64,000 nucleotides of DNA from Rosellinia necatrix (Eukaryota; Ascomycota; Sordariomycetes; Xylariales; Xylariaceae): NCBI GenBank assembly GCA_021209875.1, contig JAGYVD010000003.1, forward strand, positions 1,054,001 to 1,118,000, written 5' to 3'. The notes under the pieces were generated by a model. That model was not told the origin of the DNA and did not search any database. It was given only the letters and a program-made list of their open reading frames with translations. The translations under genes were made by a program, and so were the position numbers. Within the stretch, counting starts at the first letter, position 1. Each line of letters starts with the position of its first letter. Below, one piece after another: positions 46,080 to 58,479 of this stretch.

Positions 46080-46552
46080 CCCACTTGGGTAAGCCAGGCA
46101 TCAGCCTAGACCTCTTGCCCACAGTCTGCCCACAATCTACCCACAGCTCCAATACACCAATGATGTCAGTGATATTAATGTGACTGATACACTAGCGTAT
46201 GGATTTACCTAATACAGTACCAAAGATAGGTCGTGTAAACGCCTGAGCAGACCCGAGCAGACCTGAGGACTCCGACGGGAATGGTGTATTGAGTAATACT
46301 TAGGTACTGCATTGAGTGCAATGAGACGAGGTTTGTCTGGGCAGAAGTCAGGCTATGGCCTGGGCAGTACCGAAGCAGGCTATCTATCTCATGCCTCAGG
46401 TCTCATAACTTACGGGTCCTGTGTTCTGTGTTTTCTGTTTTCTGTTTTCTGTCTTATTTAGGTAGAGTCTGTCTTATTAGAGACTCGAGAGTAACTGATG
46501 GAGTAGGCGCGGCACTTGTTGCCCAGGTGGTTCCAAATACAGGGTTGGGATA

Positions 46553-46587
46553 CCTAGGTAGGTAAGGTAGTACCTGCCTTACCTAGG
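46553..46587. repeat. Inverted repeat with CCTAGGT...ACCTAGG ends
   Basis: CCTAGGTAGGTAAGG on the left and CCTTACCTAGG on the right, separated by nine bases; the left arm has four extra bases. Confidence 0.88.
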
Positions 46588-47130
46588 AGTACCTACAGTG
46601 GTAGTGCTGCGAACAGCAACGAGCGCTGGAAGCTACCGCCGCAAAGATTGGGTCCTCCCCCCTCTATCCCGGTCTGGCCCCGCCTTGATGCCGCCCTGGT
46701 CAGGCTCGTTCCGTCGGACATGCATCGGCTCTAGGTATCCTTCGTCAGCTTCATTGAGCTTTGCTCTTTGCTCCCCAGGTATTCGCCCACTCGCCCACTC
46801 ATCCACTCATCTGTCTTGGTCGACGCCACTATTGATCCTGCAAGTGGTCACAAGGCGTACATTTGTTTACACCATTCCCATGTTTGGGTAGAGAATCATA
46901 GATCCAATCACATTCATTCACATACACTCCTACACGTCCACATACTACCTACTTCGTATATATACCACTTCGTGGCCCCCCCTCCCACCGCCCCGGATAT
47001 TTCTACCGAAATCTTTTCACCAGGATATTTAAGCCACGCTGCCTTGCGTGTGCTCGACGACACACCGTTGCCCAACCACTCGCCGGCTAGGGTCACTCGA
47101 CCAGCACTGATGCATTGGTTACTCCCAAAT

Positions 47131-47237
47131 AGGTAGAGAGAGAGGGACAGAGACAGAGACAGGGACAAAGACAGAGACAGGGACAGAGACAGAGACAGAG
47201 ACAGAGACACGGGCACAGACAGGGACATAGACAGGGG
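47131..47237. repeat. (GACAGA)n purine-rich repeat upstream of the SulP start
   Basis: About 100 bases of GAGACA/GGGACA units ending roughly 30 bases before the ATG; likely 5'UTR or core promoter. Confidence 0.92.
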
Positions 47238-47269
47238 AAAAGGACGTTCAATTGAAGGATTTCCGGGAG

Positions 47270-49773
47270 ATGTCGTCACCAACACCACCCTCGGGTGGCT
47301 CTCGGCCGCAACAACCATCACCACGACCAACGCAATCGACGCCTCACCACCACTCACCCTCGACGCCGAGCACCCTCCGCCAAAGCCGTACGCTCTCCAA
47401 TTCGGAATCCGAGTCCGGCCATCCTGGCCACATCGCCGACGCCGACGCCGACGCAGACGAGACTACCTCCCTCCTTCACCGCGATGAGCAAGCCCACGAT
47501 GGGCCCTGCAGCCATGGCACATTCTCCCCACGGGCGACCACGCCTCCCCCGGGAGAAACGCATGCCGAGTCCGGAACGGCCTCATTGCTTGGGTCCGACC
47601 GTTCCGCCACCCCTAGTGATGCTCCGTCGTCGTCGTTACCTCGGGGCAGGTGGAGGAAGAGTCTTTCCAACATGATGAAGAGCAAGAAGATGGCCACCTC
47701 GAGCGCCCTGGCCGAGCAACACGGCATTCAGGATTCGTGGTACATGTATATTTCTTATTATGTCCCGTGCCTGATATGGATGCGGCAGTATAGCTGGTCG
47801 TGGCTCAAGGGCGACTTCACTGCCGCCATCACCATGGTCTCTATGTATCTGCCCATGGCGCTCTCCTACGCCGAGAACCTCGCGCACGTCTCGCCCATCA
47901 ATGGGTTGTACGCCTTCGTCTTCCAGCCTCTTGTGTACGCGCTTCTGGGCAGCAGTCCCCAAATGATTGTGGGGCCCGAGGCCGCCGGCGCTCTGCTCGT
48001 GGGCTCCATCGTCAAGAGCAGCGTCGACCTCGGCGATGGTACGGAGGATAACGCCGTCCTACAGTCCAGGATCGCCGCCGCCGCCGTCGGTCTATCCGGC
48101 GCCTATGTCTTCATCATGGGGCTAGGCCGGTTCGGCTTCATCGACAACGTCTTGAGCCGCCCATTCCTGCGTGGCTTCATTTCTTCCATCGGCCTAGTGA
48201 TCTTCATTGACCAAATGACACCAGTTCTCGGCTTGACCCAGGCCGCACGCCACCTTCCCAGCGTACCCCACCCGAGTACCGTCGACAAGCTTCGCTTCGT
48301 TTTCACTCATCTAGGGGAGTGGCATCAACTTTCTGGCCTCATTGGTATCGTGAGCTTTGCCGTCATTATGGTGCTACGGTGAGAGAAACCCCAACTCCAA
48401 CCCCAACCCCCCCGTGTTTTCCTGGCCGAGCCAACGGCGACTAATTCATCATATGCCGCCAGTGAGATCAAACGGCGATTGCAGCCTCGATATCCCGGTG
48501 TGGCATATTTCCCCGATCGTCTTATCGTGGTCGTGCTTTCCGCTTATCTGGCCTACGCCCTTGACTGGGAACACAAAGGCGTCGAGGTCCTTGGTAAGGT
48601 TGAAGCCGCATCTGGTCATGCCTTCGCCTTCCATAACCCTTTTCAGCCGTCTCTCATGCCTCATATCAGAGAAGCCATGGGAACTTCTTTCTTGCTCGGC
48701 ATGCTTGGCTTCTTCGAGTCTTCCGTTGCTTCCAAGAGTTTGGGCGATGCCGACGTGATCGAAGGTATGCAGCTCAGTCCGAACCGTGAGTTGATCGCTT
48801 TAGGAACCGCAAATCTTGTTGGTGCTTGTTTTATGGCCCTGCCTGCATTTGGAGGCTACGGTAGAAGCAAGCTTAACAAGTCGACTGGTGGGAAAAGTCC
48901 CATGAGCTCAATACTCCTCAGTGCCATCACTGTGATTTGCATCCTGTTTCTCTTACCATGGTTCTATTATCTTCCTGTAAGTACTACATTATCTATCCAA
49001 TTAGGGTGCCCTCGGAGCGGCATTACTAATACGGTATGCAGAAACCCGTCCTCTCTGCGCTGATCATGGTGGTTGCCTTTTCTCTAATCGAGGAACTCCC
49101 TGAAGACTTGATATTCTTCACACGAATCAGAGGGTGGGAGGAGTTGTCTCTCATGGCCGTTATAGTCCTCGTTACCGTGTTCTTCTCACTCAACCTTGGC
49201 ATTGCTATTGGCATAGGTCTGTCGCTATTGCAGGTTGTGCGCCATGCTACTCGCCCTCGTATACAGATTCTCGGTCGGGTCCCCAACAGCGACCGTTTCG
49301 TCAACGCTGAAGACCATCCCGACCGTGTTGAGTTTGTTGAAGGATGCTTGATTGTGAAAATCCCCGAGCCCCTGACATTCGCCAATACGGGCGACTTGAA
49401 AAACAGGCTGCGCCGGATGGAGCGTTACGGCACCGGCATGGCACACCCGGCACTGCCGCGTTTGCGCCCTGAGGATAGCAATCGCAACATCATCTTCGAT
49501 ATCCATGGAGTGACATCAATGGATGGCTCTGGCACACAGGTGTTGGAGGAGATCGTGCACAAGTATAGGCAACAAGGCGTCCGGGTCTTCTTCAGCCGTG
49601 CACCTGGCCATGATCACAAAGTATGGAAGCTGCTTGAGCGGAGTGGCATTGTTGCTCTTGTTGGAGGCGAGCATTTATTCGTGGATGACATTATGGATGC
49701 CTTGCGCATGGCTGAATCGCCGCATATAAATACCCCTGGAGAGAGTAGGGTGGAGATATCGTCGGCCGCCTAA
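47270..49773 (+). CDS. SulP/SLC26-family anion (sulfate-type) transporter with STAS domain
   Basis: Membrane anion transporter. Three exons: 47270-48378, 48463-48976 and 49042-49773; introns GTGAGA...CCAG with branch GACTAAT and GTAAGT...GCAG with branch ACTAAT; 784 residues. A long cytosolic head (1-150), rich in Ser/Pro/Thr with DADADADET and ETTSLLHRD (acidic di-leucine-like sorting motif), is followed by the SulP membrane domain from about residue 170: GDFTAAITMVSMYLPMALSYAENLAHVSPINGLYAFVFQPLVYALLGSS. FFESSVASK and the AFGGYGRSKLN segment follow. The C-terminal STAS domain spans about 640-765 (IVKIPEPLTFANTGDL ... IIFDIHGVTSMDGSG). This resembles the YPR003C/vacuolar-type fungal SulP branch with a long N-terminal head rather than high-affinity Sul1/Sul2, by inference from the leader; transport substrate is untested. 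Confidence 0.92.
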
Positions 49774-52700
49774 GGCGGTTCTCACTATTTATACTCCACG
49801 AGCGTCGATAGACTTCATTCTCAGCAAACAAGAAGTAGATGAGCAGATCTACTACGGCAGGGGGGATATAGTTCATCAACAGCGAATAAGCGGTAACATA
49901 TGGTACATAGCGACAGAATACTACGGATACGGTCCTTCCGTGAAGCCGGTTCCAAATTCGCCGAGTTTCGGCTCAACGAACGCTCAAGCGCCATAGTCAT
50001 ATGTAATCTAAAGCGTGCTCGAACCAGGTACCTCCTGAGGGGGAACAATGCGACTTGAACACAACCTGCGAAACATACTATAAAATGCTTTTTCAGAGTT
50101 ACATTGGTCCTTCGTTGATGCGTCATATCTTGGTTGGGGTAAGTTTCCGATGCAATGACTGTGCCATTCCTCAGCCATCGTTTCCGCCCGAGGCCGAATC
50201 TTGTAGTTCGGCAGCCTAACACGGATCGATGACCCTGAGTAAGAGGCAGAATTATTCTTACCGAATCATGTCGTACACTTTTGTCGCCCGTTATCAGCTT
50301 GCACCCATCCACGAGAACCGCGACCCGCTGCTAAGCGGTTGGAGACCAGACGGTCGTCGAGTTACCCGCCCTTGGCGGCGCCAGAAATTTCCTGTGGAAT
50401 GACCCCCGCGTCATCCATCCCCCTCCCCACCTACCCACGGGTCGGGGTCGGGAGTTGGAGCCCATTTATGCGCCTGTGCCGACCAGGAGCACGGTACGCT
50501 CCACCTCCAAAGCAACGACGATACACGGCTGAGGGACTATAGAATGTCAATAAGAAAGGCACGTACGCACGCACGCATGTGTGCAACGTAGCCGTAACAT
50601 AGCCACTTCTAAGGTCTCCGATGGGCTGAGGCTCGGATGGCCCGGGGATGAGATGGCTTTCGTGTTCCCCCTCTTCCCTTCCTCTTCGTAGTTAGGGGAT
50701 CCTTTATGACGACGCGCGGGCTATGGCGATGGGGGTGGACAACGTTATCAAGCCGGGTGCTCGATTGCCTACACCCGCTTATTATATGTAACCACGGTTA
50801 GGACTGTTTCACCCATATTCTGTTCCCGAATACGGCGTGTGGGATTGTGCAAACAGCTAACGAACGGTGTGGGAGATCCTACCGGCAATGGTATGTCAGC
50901 TAGTCCGTCAGATCAGTACATATCTCGGATGCTAGTGACCATCCTGCGCGTCAGGGGTGATTTTTGATCGGGCACACAGAATATCCATATCCTTATGTAT
51001 GTCTCGGACCTTGGCGATTACAGATCCCGTGGCATTTAGGATTGTAATGTCGTGGCAGGGTTGGTTCAGGCAATATTCGTTTCCGGAGGGGGGCTGTGCA
51101 GGCTGGATTGGGTATCCCGAGTAATTGTATAAAGCTGATGAGGCTTAGGAAACGATAATCATCGGAAATCATCGTGAAGGAATGACAATGACAAAGTACA
51201 TGTAAGCCAGGTGTTTTAAATATGCTGATAACATAAGATACAGTCTGATATGTCGCCATTGGTGATAGTTTGGGGTTGGTGTTTTAATACTGTCACATTA
51301 CCAGGCATAAGTTCAAACTTGTAATCCTAGATACACAGGTAGTTTTGTACTCGCTGATATCACAACCCCGATTCCCCATAGTCAGGTTCTCCTATGACCG
51401 TGTTAAACCTCTAAGAGGCGGTTGATGCTGGTCACGTCTGCGAGGTAATCATAGGTTGGTTCCTAATAGTCCTTGTTTATGGCGCAAACGATGCAACAAT
51501 GACAATGTGGGCGCATCTCTTTTACAAATTGCATTTTATATCCTACCATGACGATGCCAAAGCAAAAGAAGAGTCAGCCGTAGGCTATCTTCACCGTGGC
51601 AGGGTATTATCATAGCAACCCAAACATAGAATAGCGATAACGGGGGCTCTTTGTCGTTTAATAGCTCTGCCGTGTATAAAAAATACTTGATCCTTAATTT
51701 GTTTCCATAAACTCTTCGGTTAATGTATCAAGCTAAACCCAGGCACGTGGATAGCCGTCTAGACCTAACATTTCTGAAACTCAAGCGGAAACCCACGCCA
51801 ATGTCCCAGACGAAAAGCATGCCAGCAGCACACGGTCGATATAGTCTATGTACGATGGAATACTACGGTTAACATAGACAGAATAGAGGTGCGTGTTTGC
51901 GTAGCAAGCCACATGGATATGGACTTGCTTGAACTTGTTTACTGGTGTCAATATAAGGCAAATAAACATATATCACCGAGTAACGATATTGACCCTATTA
52001 ACCAATGAAACGGTTAATTCCCACCTGCTCAGGACAAACGGCCGGTCTACTTCACAGGTGAAAATAGTCCTGGGCATTAAAGTTGAGTTGAGTTGGTCAC
52101 TCAAACTATAGGAAGAGCCAGAGCCAGTGGAAAAAATTGAACAAAATAAAACAATTGAAGACAGACAACAATGTCAATCCACGACGGGTATACCAAGGCC
52201 CTAAACTGGCAGAAGGATGGGGTAAAGGATCTGCGGGTGGGCGTGGATCAAGTGAAGCAATCAAGTTCACGACCGTTATCCCATGAAATCATACACAGCC
52301 ACCTCTAGCGCCGGCGGCATTTTTTCTTGCTCCTCTTCTTTCACGCCATTGGCAGTCTCCCCCGCTACAGCGTTCCATGGCATACGTTACCTTACTGTTG
52401 GGATGGAAAATATCTCAAAAAAAAAAAAAAAGGCTCTTTCACCAAGAGGAACGATCACAAACGACCTTCACCGCTACGTCCCTGAAGAGGATCGGATGGG
52501 TGGCGGGTAATTGCCAAGATGGCACCAGACATTAGGAGGATGCCGCGTATTTGTAGATTGACGGTCAACGGGGTAACTGCATTTTGAACCGTGGACACGC
52601 TCTGATGGGGGGCACGGATATATATTATGTACATGGCAAGGGTGGGTGAGCCACATATAACTGTGATGGATTATCTATATAAGATGTGCATATAACTATC

Positions 52701-53507
52701 GGTGTGTCCGGATATTTGGGATATAGCCATGATGCCAACGGCTTACACAGCGAAGGAGATAAGGTTGAGATAGTAGGCGGATGGGCAGACACCTTAGATA
52801 GATAGACTATAGCTAGCGATTCAGCATGGATGACGTAGTGGGGAAACAAAGTGAAAAAGGAAAAATACACATGGCGACGAAACGATGGATATGCATACCT
52901 ACGCACATACAAAGCGGTATGCAAGGTGGGAGCTCCGCAATTGGCAGCTCCGCAACCCAACGAAAGTGCCAAACACCATCAGTAACTTATCGCCAAGATA
53001 GGTTTATATAAATCATGTCTTACTACGTACAACCGGATGCAAGCTGAATGAATAGGAGACAGCGAAAACGATCACGTTTATCATTGGCTAAAATGGCATC
53101 GGAAAGTCGGGCATAGCTAGTGCTCCATACTGTATACAGAATGTATACCTGGGGGAGGGGAGAGCCAACGTGTAGCAGAGGTATTTGCAAGTATCCCACA
53201 GCAGTCCGATGCATCGTGTATCACTGTCGCTGTTGAAATTCCAGGCGGCCAGAGTGGATCGACGATGGGGACAAGTGATTGGCCGTAGAAATGACCCGAG
53301 ACGGAGTGGATAAGGTGCAAATGGCGAGCTCGCAACTGATTGGATTATCGATTTACACAGCCTCAGTCCGTTGCTGCCCCCCTCTGCCCCCAGACCTAAG
53401 CAACCAAGGATCAGAATTTTCGGCAATGTACACATGTCGTACACTTACTATCTTGCCGTTGTCGAGAGGGCTCCGGGCGGCGCGGTGTGCTGAGGCGCCC
53501 AGCTCGA

Positions 53508-53555
53508 CTTTCCTGGGCTTTCCTGGACTTTCCTGGACTTTCCTGGACTTTCCTG
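53508..53555. repeat. 10-base tandem repeat TCCTGGACTT, about five copies
   Basis: Near-identical 10-base units, the first with G for A (TCCTGGGCTT). Confidence 0.93.
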
Positions 53556-53671
53556 TTCATTACTAGATCCGGGCTTGGCTCAGACGCAGACGAGCGAGAC
53601 CTGGCAGGCCCGGCCTAGGGAGATCGACGAGCGAGATGCAAGAAGCGTGGCAACTCGTTATCGTCGTCCCT

Positions 53672-53698
53672 CTGGGTCTCCTGGGTCTCCTGGGTCTC
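53672..53698. repeat. 9-base tandem repeat CTGGGTCTC, three copies
   Basis: Three exact 9-base units. Confidence 0.93.
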
Positions 53699-54841
53699 TC
53701 TCCGCGCGCAAGGATCAGGAGCAGGAGAGAGGACGAGGACAGACGGTCCAGGTATCAGATCACTAGGTTCGATTCTACTAACCTAGGATGTCCCGGTAGA
53801 TACAGTAGAAGGTTGGTGTACTGCGTAATCAAGTACACTCACTACACATCCTGATTCCAAATCGGCACGAATACCAGAGCAGGAGCAGCGGCCTCCGACT
53901 TTTGCACCAGCACTTTATATAGGAGCCAGCCAAGTCACCGCGCACACGCCGCTGCACAGCCTCGAAAAATGTCGTGGTTGTCACCCTTTCTCACGCTTTG
54001 ACAGGTCATCGTCTGCTTGTCTCGAACTGCGCACCCAAGGCAAAGCTGCTCTTGTGAGGGAAGCAGGCTGAGAGAGGCCGCTGACACTCGATCGCCACCC
54101 CCCTTTCTGTCTCGCTCTATCTCCCTTCTTCTTATCCTGCATGCTCTCTGTGTCTCTGCGATTTGATATCTTCGTAAATCTCTTTCATCTTCGTTTCGGT
54201 CCAAGACTTTTGCCACCGCCGGAGTAGACCCAACGGAGGGAGACGGCCTGGGCAGATATACCGGATGCCTGTTTAGTACGCCATCTCGGTCCAGCATAGC
54301 AGCTCCACCATCCAATTTCAACCCTCGTCCGTTTTGCCAAACCAAGCTAGCGATCGATATCTCGATCGAGGGAGAGGACTTGTCGCTTCCACCACCATCT
54401 TGGCCCTGTTTAGTGACGCCCTCGAGTGTACACAGCCCAAACACCAAGGAGCCCGACGCGTCCGGTAAACTCTTATAGCACCTACCTATACCCCTAAGTC
54501 CCTTGCCTCGGTAGACCTCTCATCGCCGCGCGCCCTCACATCACCCCTAGATTCCGCAGCTCGGTTTTTCCAGCTTACGACATCAGCAGTCGCCGCATGT
54601 CGAGTAGGCAGACACCTGACTCGGCTCCGACTCAGCCCGAAGAACTCCTACATATGATCCCGCTTCGCACACCGAAAGGTTGTATTTGGGGCAGCAGAAC
54701 AAGTTTTAGACCTGATTGACAGCACGCTTCACGGCGGCAGCAACGACAACAAGAACACCAACAATTCCCCTACTACTAACACCTTACTCTCTTCACTGGA
54801 TATATCAGCACAGGAGTTAAGACAGCCAGTTGCCCACAACC

Positions 54842-57800
54842 ATGGCTAATAATAGCCTGGCCCCGCCTACATTGGCGGTAAACACTCATGTTCGCTCGAG
54901 GAGTAATACCTCGGAGACTACGTTAGACGTCGGCGTGCGTTCAAGGAGCGACACGCTCGAGACCCGGGCCGTGACACCGGCCGGGTCATTCGTCTCCAAC
55001 GTATCAAATCCATTCCTGACGCCGTCCGTCTCGGCCAACCCTTTTCTCACCCCGGCACCATCCGACTGTGGGGCCAGCATTAGAACAGTAGACCCCGAAT
55101 CAGCACTGCGGCCTGACCCGGGTACGGAAGCCGATTTTCAGGTCGATGAGAACCCTTTCGCTTTCAGCCCCGGACAGTTGGATAAACTATTAAATCCCAA
55201 ATCCCTCCCTGCTTTTCAAGCGTTGGGTGGGCTTGCTGGCATTCAATGCGGGTTGCAAACCGATATAAATAGCGGCCTGAGTCTCGACGAGACAACCGTT
55301 CGATCAATAGTATCCTTCGAGCAAGCCGTCAAGCGGACGCCAGACAAAACCCCGGAATTACCAGAACGGGATCCGGTTCCTGGCTCCCATGCCTTCGTCG
55401 ACCGGGTGAGGGTATATGGGAAAAATGTCTTGCCAGCGAAAAAGGCCACACCTCTATGGAGACTGGTCTGGAATGCCTTCAAAGACAAGGTCATTATCCT
55501 ACTGGCGGTGGCCGCTGCCGTTTCCCTAGCACTGGGCCTCTACGAAACCTTCGGGGTGGAACACGAACCCGGCGCCCCCCCGTCCGTTGACTGGATTGAA
55601 GGCGTCGCCATTATAGCAGCGATCCTTATTGTTACCTTAGTAGGGTCGCTGAATGACTGGCAGAAGGAACGTGCTTTTGTCAAGTTAAATGCGAAAAAGG
55701 AGGACAGAGAGATTAAAGTAATCCGATCCGGCAAATCACAGGTCATCAATGTGCACGATATTTTGGTCGGCGACGTACTACATCTCGAACCTGGCGATCT
55801 CGTGCCGGTCGATGGCGTTTTGATTAATGGTCATGACCTAAAATGCGACGAGTCCTCGGCTACCGGAGAGTCAGATGCGATTAAGAAAACGCCCGGGCAT
55901 CAAGTTATGGCTTTCTTGGAATCTAACAATCCCAGCACCAAAAGTCTCGACCCCTTCATTATCTCTGGGGCCAAAGTCACCGAGGGGGTTGGAACATTCA
56001 TATGCACATCTGTTGGTGTGCATTCGAGTTTCGGCAAGATCATGATGTCCGTTCAGACTGATGTGGAGGCAACACCCCTACAGAAGAAACTAGAACGTCT
56101 CGCTGTCAATATTGCGAAAATAGGAGGCAGCGCAGCGATCCTATTGTTTTTCGTCCTCTTGTTTCGCTTCCTTGCCGGACTATCCAACGATCCCCGTTCC
56201 CCGCCCGAGAAGGCCTCCAGCTTCCTAGATATTCTCATTGTTGCTGTCACTATCATCGTTGTGGCTGTGCCCGAAGGATTGCCACTGGCCGTGACGCTAG
56301 CATTAGCCTTTGCCACCCAGCGGTTACTGAAGGAAAATAACCTCGTGCGTGTTCTGCGTGCCTGCGAAACCATGGGCAACGCCACCACTATCTGTTCAGA
56401 CAAGACGGGTACCTTAACCACCAACAAGATGACCGTCGTAGCCGGAACGTTCGGTCAGTCGGGTTTCGTTAAGGCTGAACAAGAGAATTCTAACTCAGAT
56501 ACGGTCTCTCAGTGGGCAGCTAAACTCGCCCAGAAGCCAAAAGAGATGTTAATTCAGTCCATGGCTATGAATTCAACTGCATTTGAGGGTGAGGATGCTG
56601 GTCAGTTGACATTCATTGGGTCTAAAACTGAAACCGCCCTTCTACAACTAGCGAGAGATCATCTAGGAATGCAGTCACTTGCCGAAGTCCGTTCTAACGA
56701 ACAAACCGTGCACATGATGCCTTTCGACTCGAGCAAAAAATGTATGGGTGCAGTTATCCGGGTTGGCTCGCAATACCGACTTTTAGTCAAGGGGGCCTCG
56801 GAAATCCTGTTAGGCTACTGCAGCAACAAAGCCGACGCAGTTACGCTGGATGATAGCCCGCTTACAAAGGACGATCGTAGCAGGCTGACATCGATTATTG
56901 ACGAATACGCTCAGGACTCCCTTCGAACTATTGGCCTCGTGTACTGCGATTATACTCAATGGCCCCCTGCTCATGCCGAGACCGAGGATGGCCATGTTCA
57001 GTTTGCTTCTCTGCTAAAGGACTTGACGTGGATCGGGGTGGTCGGAATTCAGGATCCCGTTCGGCCAGGAGTTCCTGAAGCCGTCCGTCTTGCCCAGCAT
57101 GCAGGTGTCGTGGTTCGCATGGTTACCGGAGATAATGCCGTGACAGCAAAGGCTATTGCAACCGAATGTGGTATCTATACGGATGGACTTATTATGGAAG
57201 GCCCCGAATTCAGAGTATTGGGCGACGAGGCGATGCAAGAGATAATTCCCAAGCTCCAGGTGCTAGCACGCTCATCCCCCGAGGATAAACGGATTCTGGT
57301 CGCGAAACTAAAGGCTCTCGGCGAGACTGTTGCTGTTACTGGCGACGGAACGAACGATGCTCCAGCTCTGAAGACTGCTGATGTAGGCTTCTCAATGGGC
57401 ATCTGCGGTACAGAAGTAGCCAAGGAGGCATCGGAGATTGTATTGATGGACGACAATTTTACTTCTATCCTAACAGCCTTGAAATGGGGACGAGCAGTCA
57501 ATGACGCGGTCCAGAAATTCCTTCAGGTAAGAAACAGACTGATTTTCACACATGCTAAGCGAAATTTGGCCACTAATAGTAGAAACAGTTCCAAGTTACT
57601 GTCAATATTACTGCCGTCTTAGTTGCATTTGTCTCGGCCGTTGCGAACCCAGACATGAAGTCTGTCCTCACGGCTGTGCAACTACTTTGGGTCAACCTCA
57701 TCATGGACACTTTTGCCGCACTGGCGTTGGCTACGGATCCTCCCAGCGATAAGATCCTCAACCGACTACCTCAGCCTAAGAGCGCCCCCCTGATCACAGT

Positions 57801-58479
57801 GAACATGTGGAAGATGATTATTGGACAGACCATATTCCAGCTTGTTGTGACCTTTGTGCTCTACTTCGCAGGAAATCAGATTTTGGGCTATGACCCCAAT
57901 AACGAGACACAGCAGACGGAGCTCAACACAATGGTCTTCAACACATTCGTATGGATGCAAATTTTCAACGAGTTCAATAACAGGCGCCTTGATAACAAGT
58001 TCAACATTTTTGAAGGTATACATCGCAACAAGTTCTTCCTCGGCATCACAGCACTCATGGTGGGGCTCCAAGTCGCCATCATTTTCATCGGCGGCGCCGC
58101 GTTCGAAATCAAACCGATCAACGGCGTTCAGTGGGCTATCTGCGTCGTATCAGCATTCGTGTGTCTCCCATGGGCTGTACTCATCCGTCTCTTCCCCGAT
58201 GAATGGTTTGCCGCCATCGCAACGACGATTGGTGCGCCATTCGTCGTTGCTTTCAAGTTCCTAGCCACATTGTTTGGCAAGATTTGGGGTGTTTTGAAGT
58301 GGAGCAAGAAAAGTGACGAGCCATTACCGGAGGCGGTGGAAGAGTCCGAGAAGCCCGTAAATAGGGCTATCCCAGCTGCGCAGGGTGTTACCCCTGAAAT
58401 TTTGTTACCCGAGGGTACCGATAGGGCATATGGCAACCCCACGATACAAATAGAAGACTTGGAAAAAGGGCGGCCCTAG
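54842..58479 (+). CDS. P-type Ca2+-ATPase, PMCA/PMC1 type (P2B)
   Basis: ATP-driven Ca2+ export to vacuole or outside. Two exons, 54842-57526 and 57589-58479, joined across a GTAAGA...ACAG intron in phase 0; 1191 residues. Landmarks: M1-M2 at about 215-275, TGES actuator loop (SSATGESDAIKK), M4 motif PEGLPLAVTLALAFA, phosphorylated Asp520 in CSDKTGTLTTNK, KGASE nucleotide-binding motif, MVTGDN, and hinge TGDGTNDAP (833-841). The intron falls just before M5 (KFLQ|FQVTVNITAVLVAF). Exon 2 carries M5-M10, including NLIMDTFAALALATDPP. The N-terminal ~200 residues contain duplicated short motifs, RSRSNTSET/RSRSDTLET and NPFLTPSVSA/NPFLTPAPS, and precede the conserved GG-L-x-G-I-x-x-G-L element (GGLAGIQCGLQTDINSGL). 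Multiple ascomycete paralogues exist; which one this is cannot be decided here. Confidence 0.96.

Larger units (their letters stand above)
45703..47269. other. Intergenic region upstream of the SulP gene, rich in palindromes
   Basis: No gene. Contains GTTC and TTCTC repeats at about 45733-45812, three ACCTA/AGGTA inverted repeats at 45966-45982, 46060-46079 and 46553-46587, TTTTCTG repeats at about 46430-46455, and a GACAGAGA purine tract at 47131-47237 just upstream of the SulP ATG. Confidence 0.65.
49774..54841. other. Five-kilobase intergenic region between SulP and Ca2+-ATPase
   Basis: No supported gene; the 163-residue frame at 49821-50312 (-) and the 170-residue frame at 53935-54447 (-) lack domains, and the latter lies in the likely promoter/5'UTR of the Ca2+-ATPase. 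Repeats: an A15 tract at about 52417-52431, a TCCTGGACTT tandem repeat at 53508-53555 and CTGGGTCTC at 53672-53698. The 54472-54841 stretch reads as the leader of the Ca2+-ATPase mRNA. Confidence 0.55.

Noticed and set aside
50005..50095. Possible tRNA on the minus strand (GGTTCGAGC resembling a T-loop)
   Set aside because: No box A at the right distance and no cloverleaf stems; similar B-box look-alikes near 390 and 53767 also fail.
49821..50312. 163-residue minus-strand frame after the SulP gene
   Set aside because: No recognisable motif; composition like random intergenic sequence.
52171..52308. 45-residue plus-strand frame starting MSIHDGYTKALNWQKDG
   Set aside because: Short, isolated, no splice continuation or family; kept out for lack of support.
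53935..54447. 170-residue minus-strand frame upstream of the Ca2+-ATPase
   Set aside because: No domain, no codon bias, and it overlaps the probable promoter and leader of the ATPase gene.
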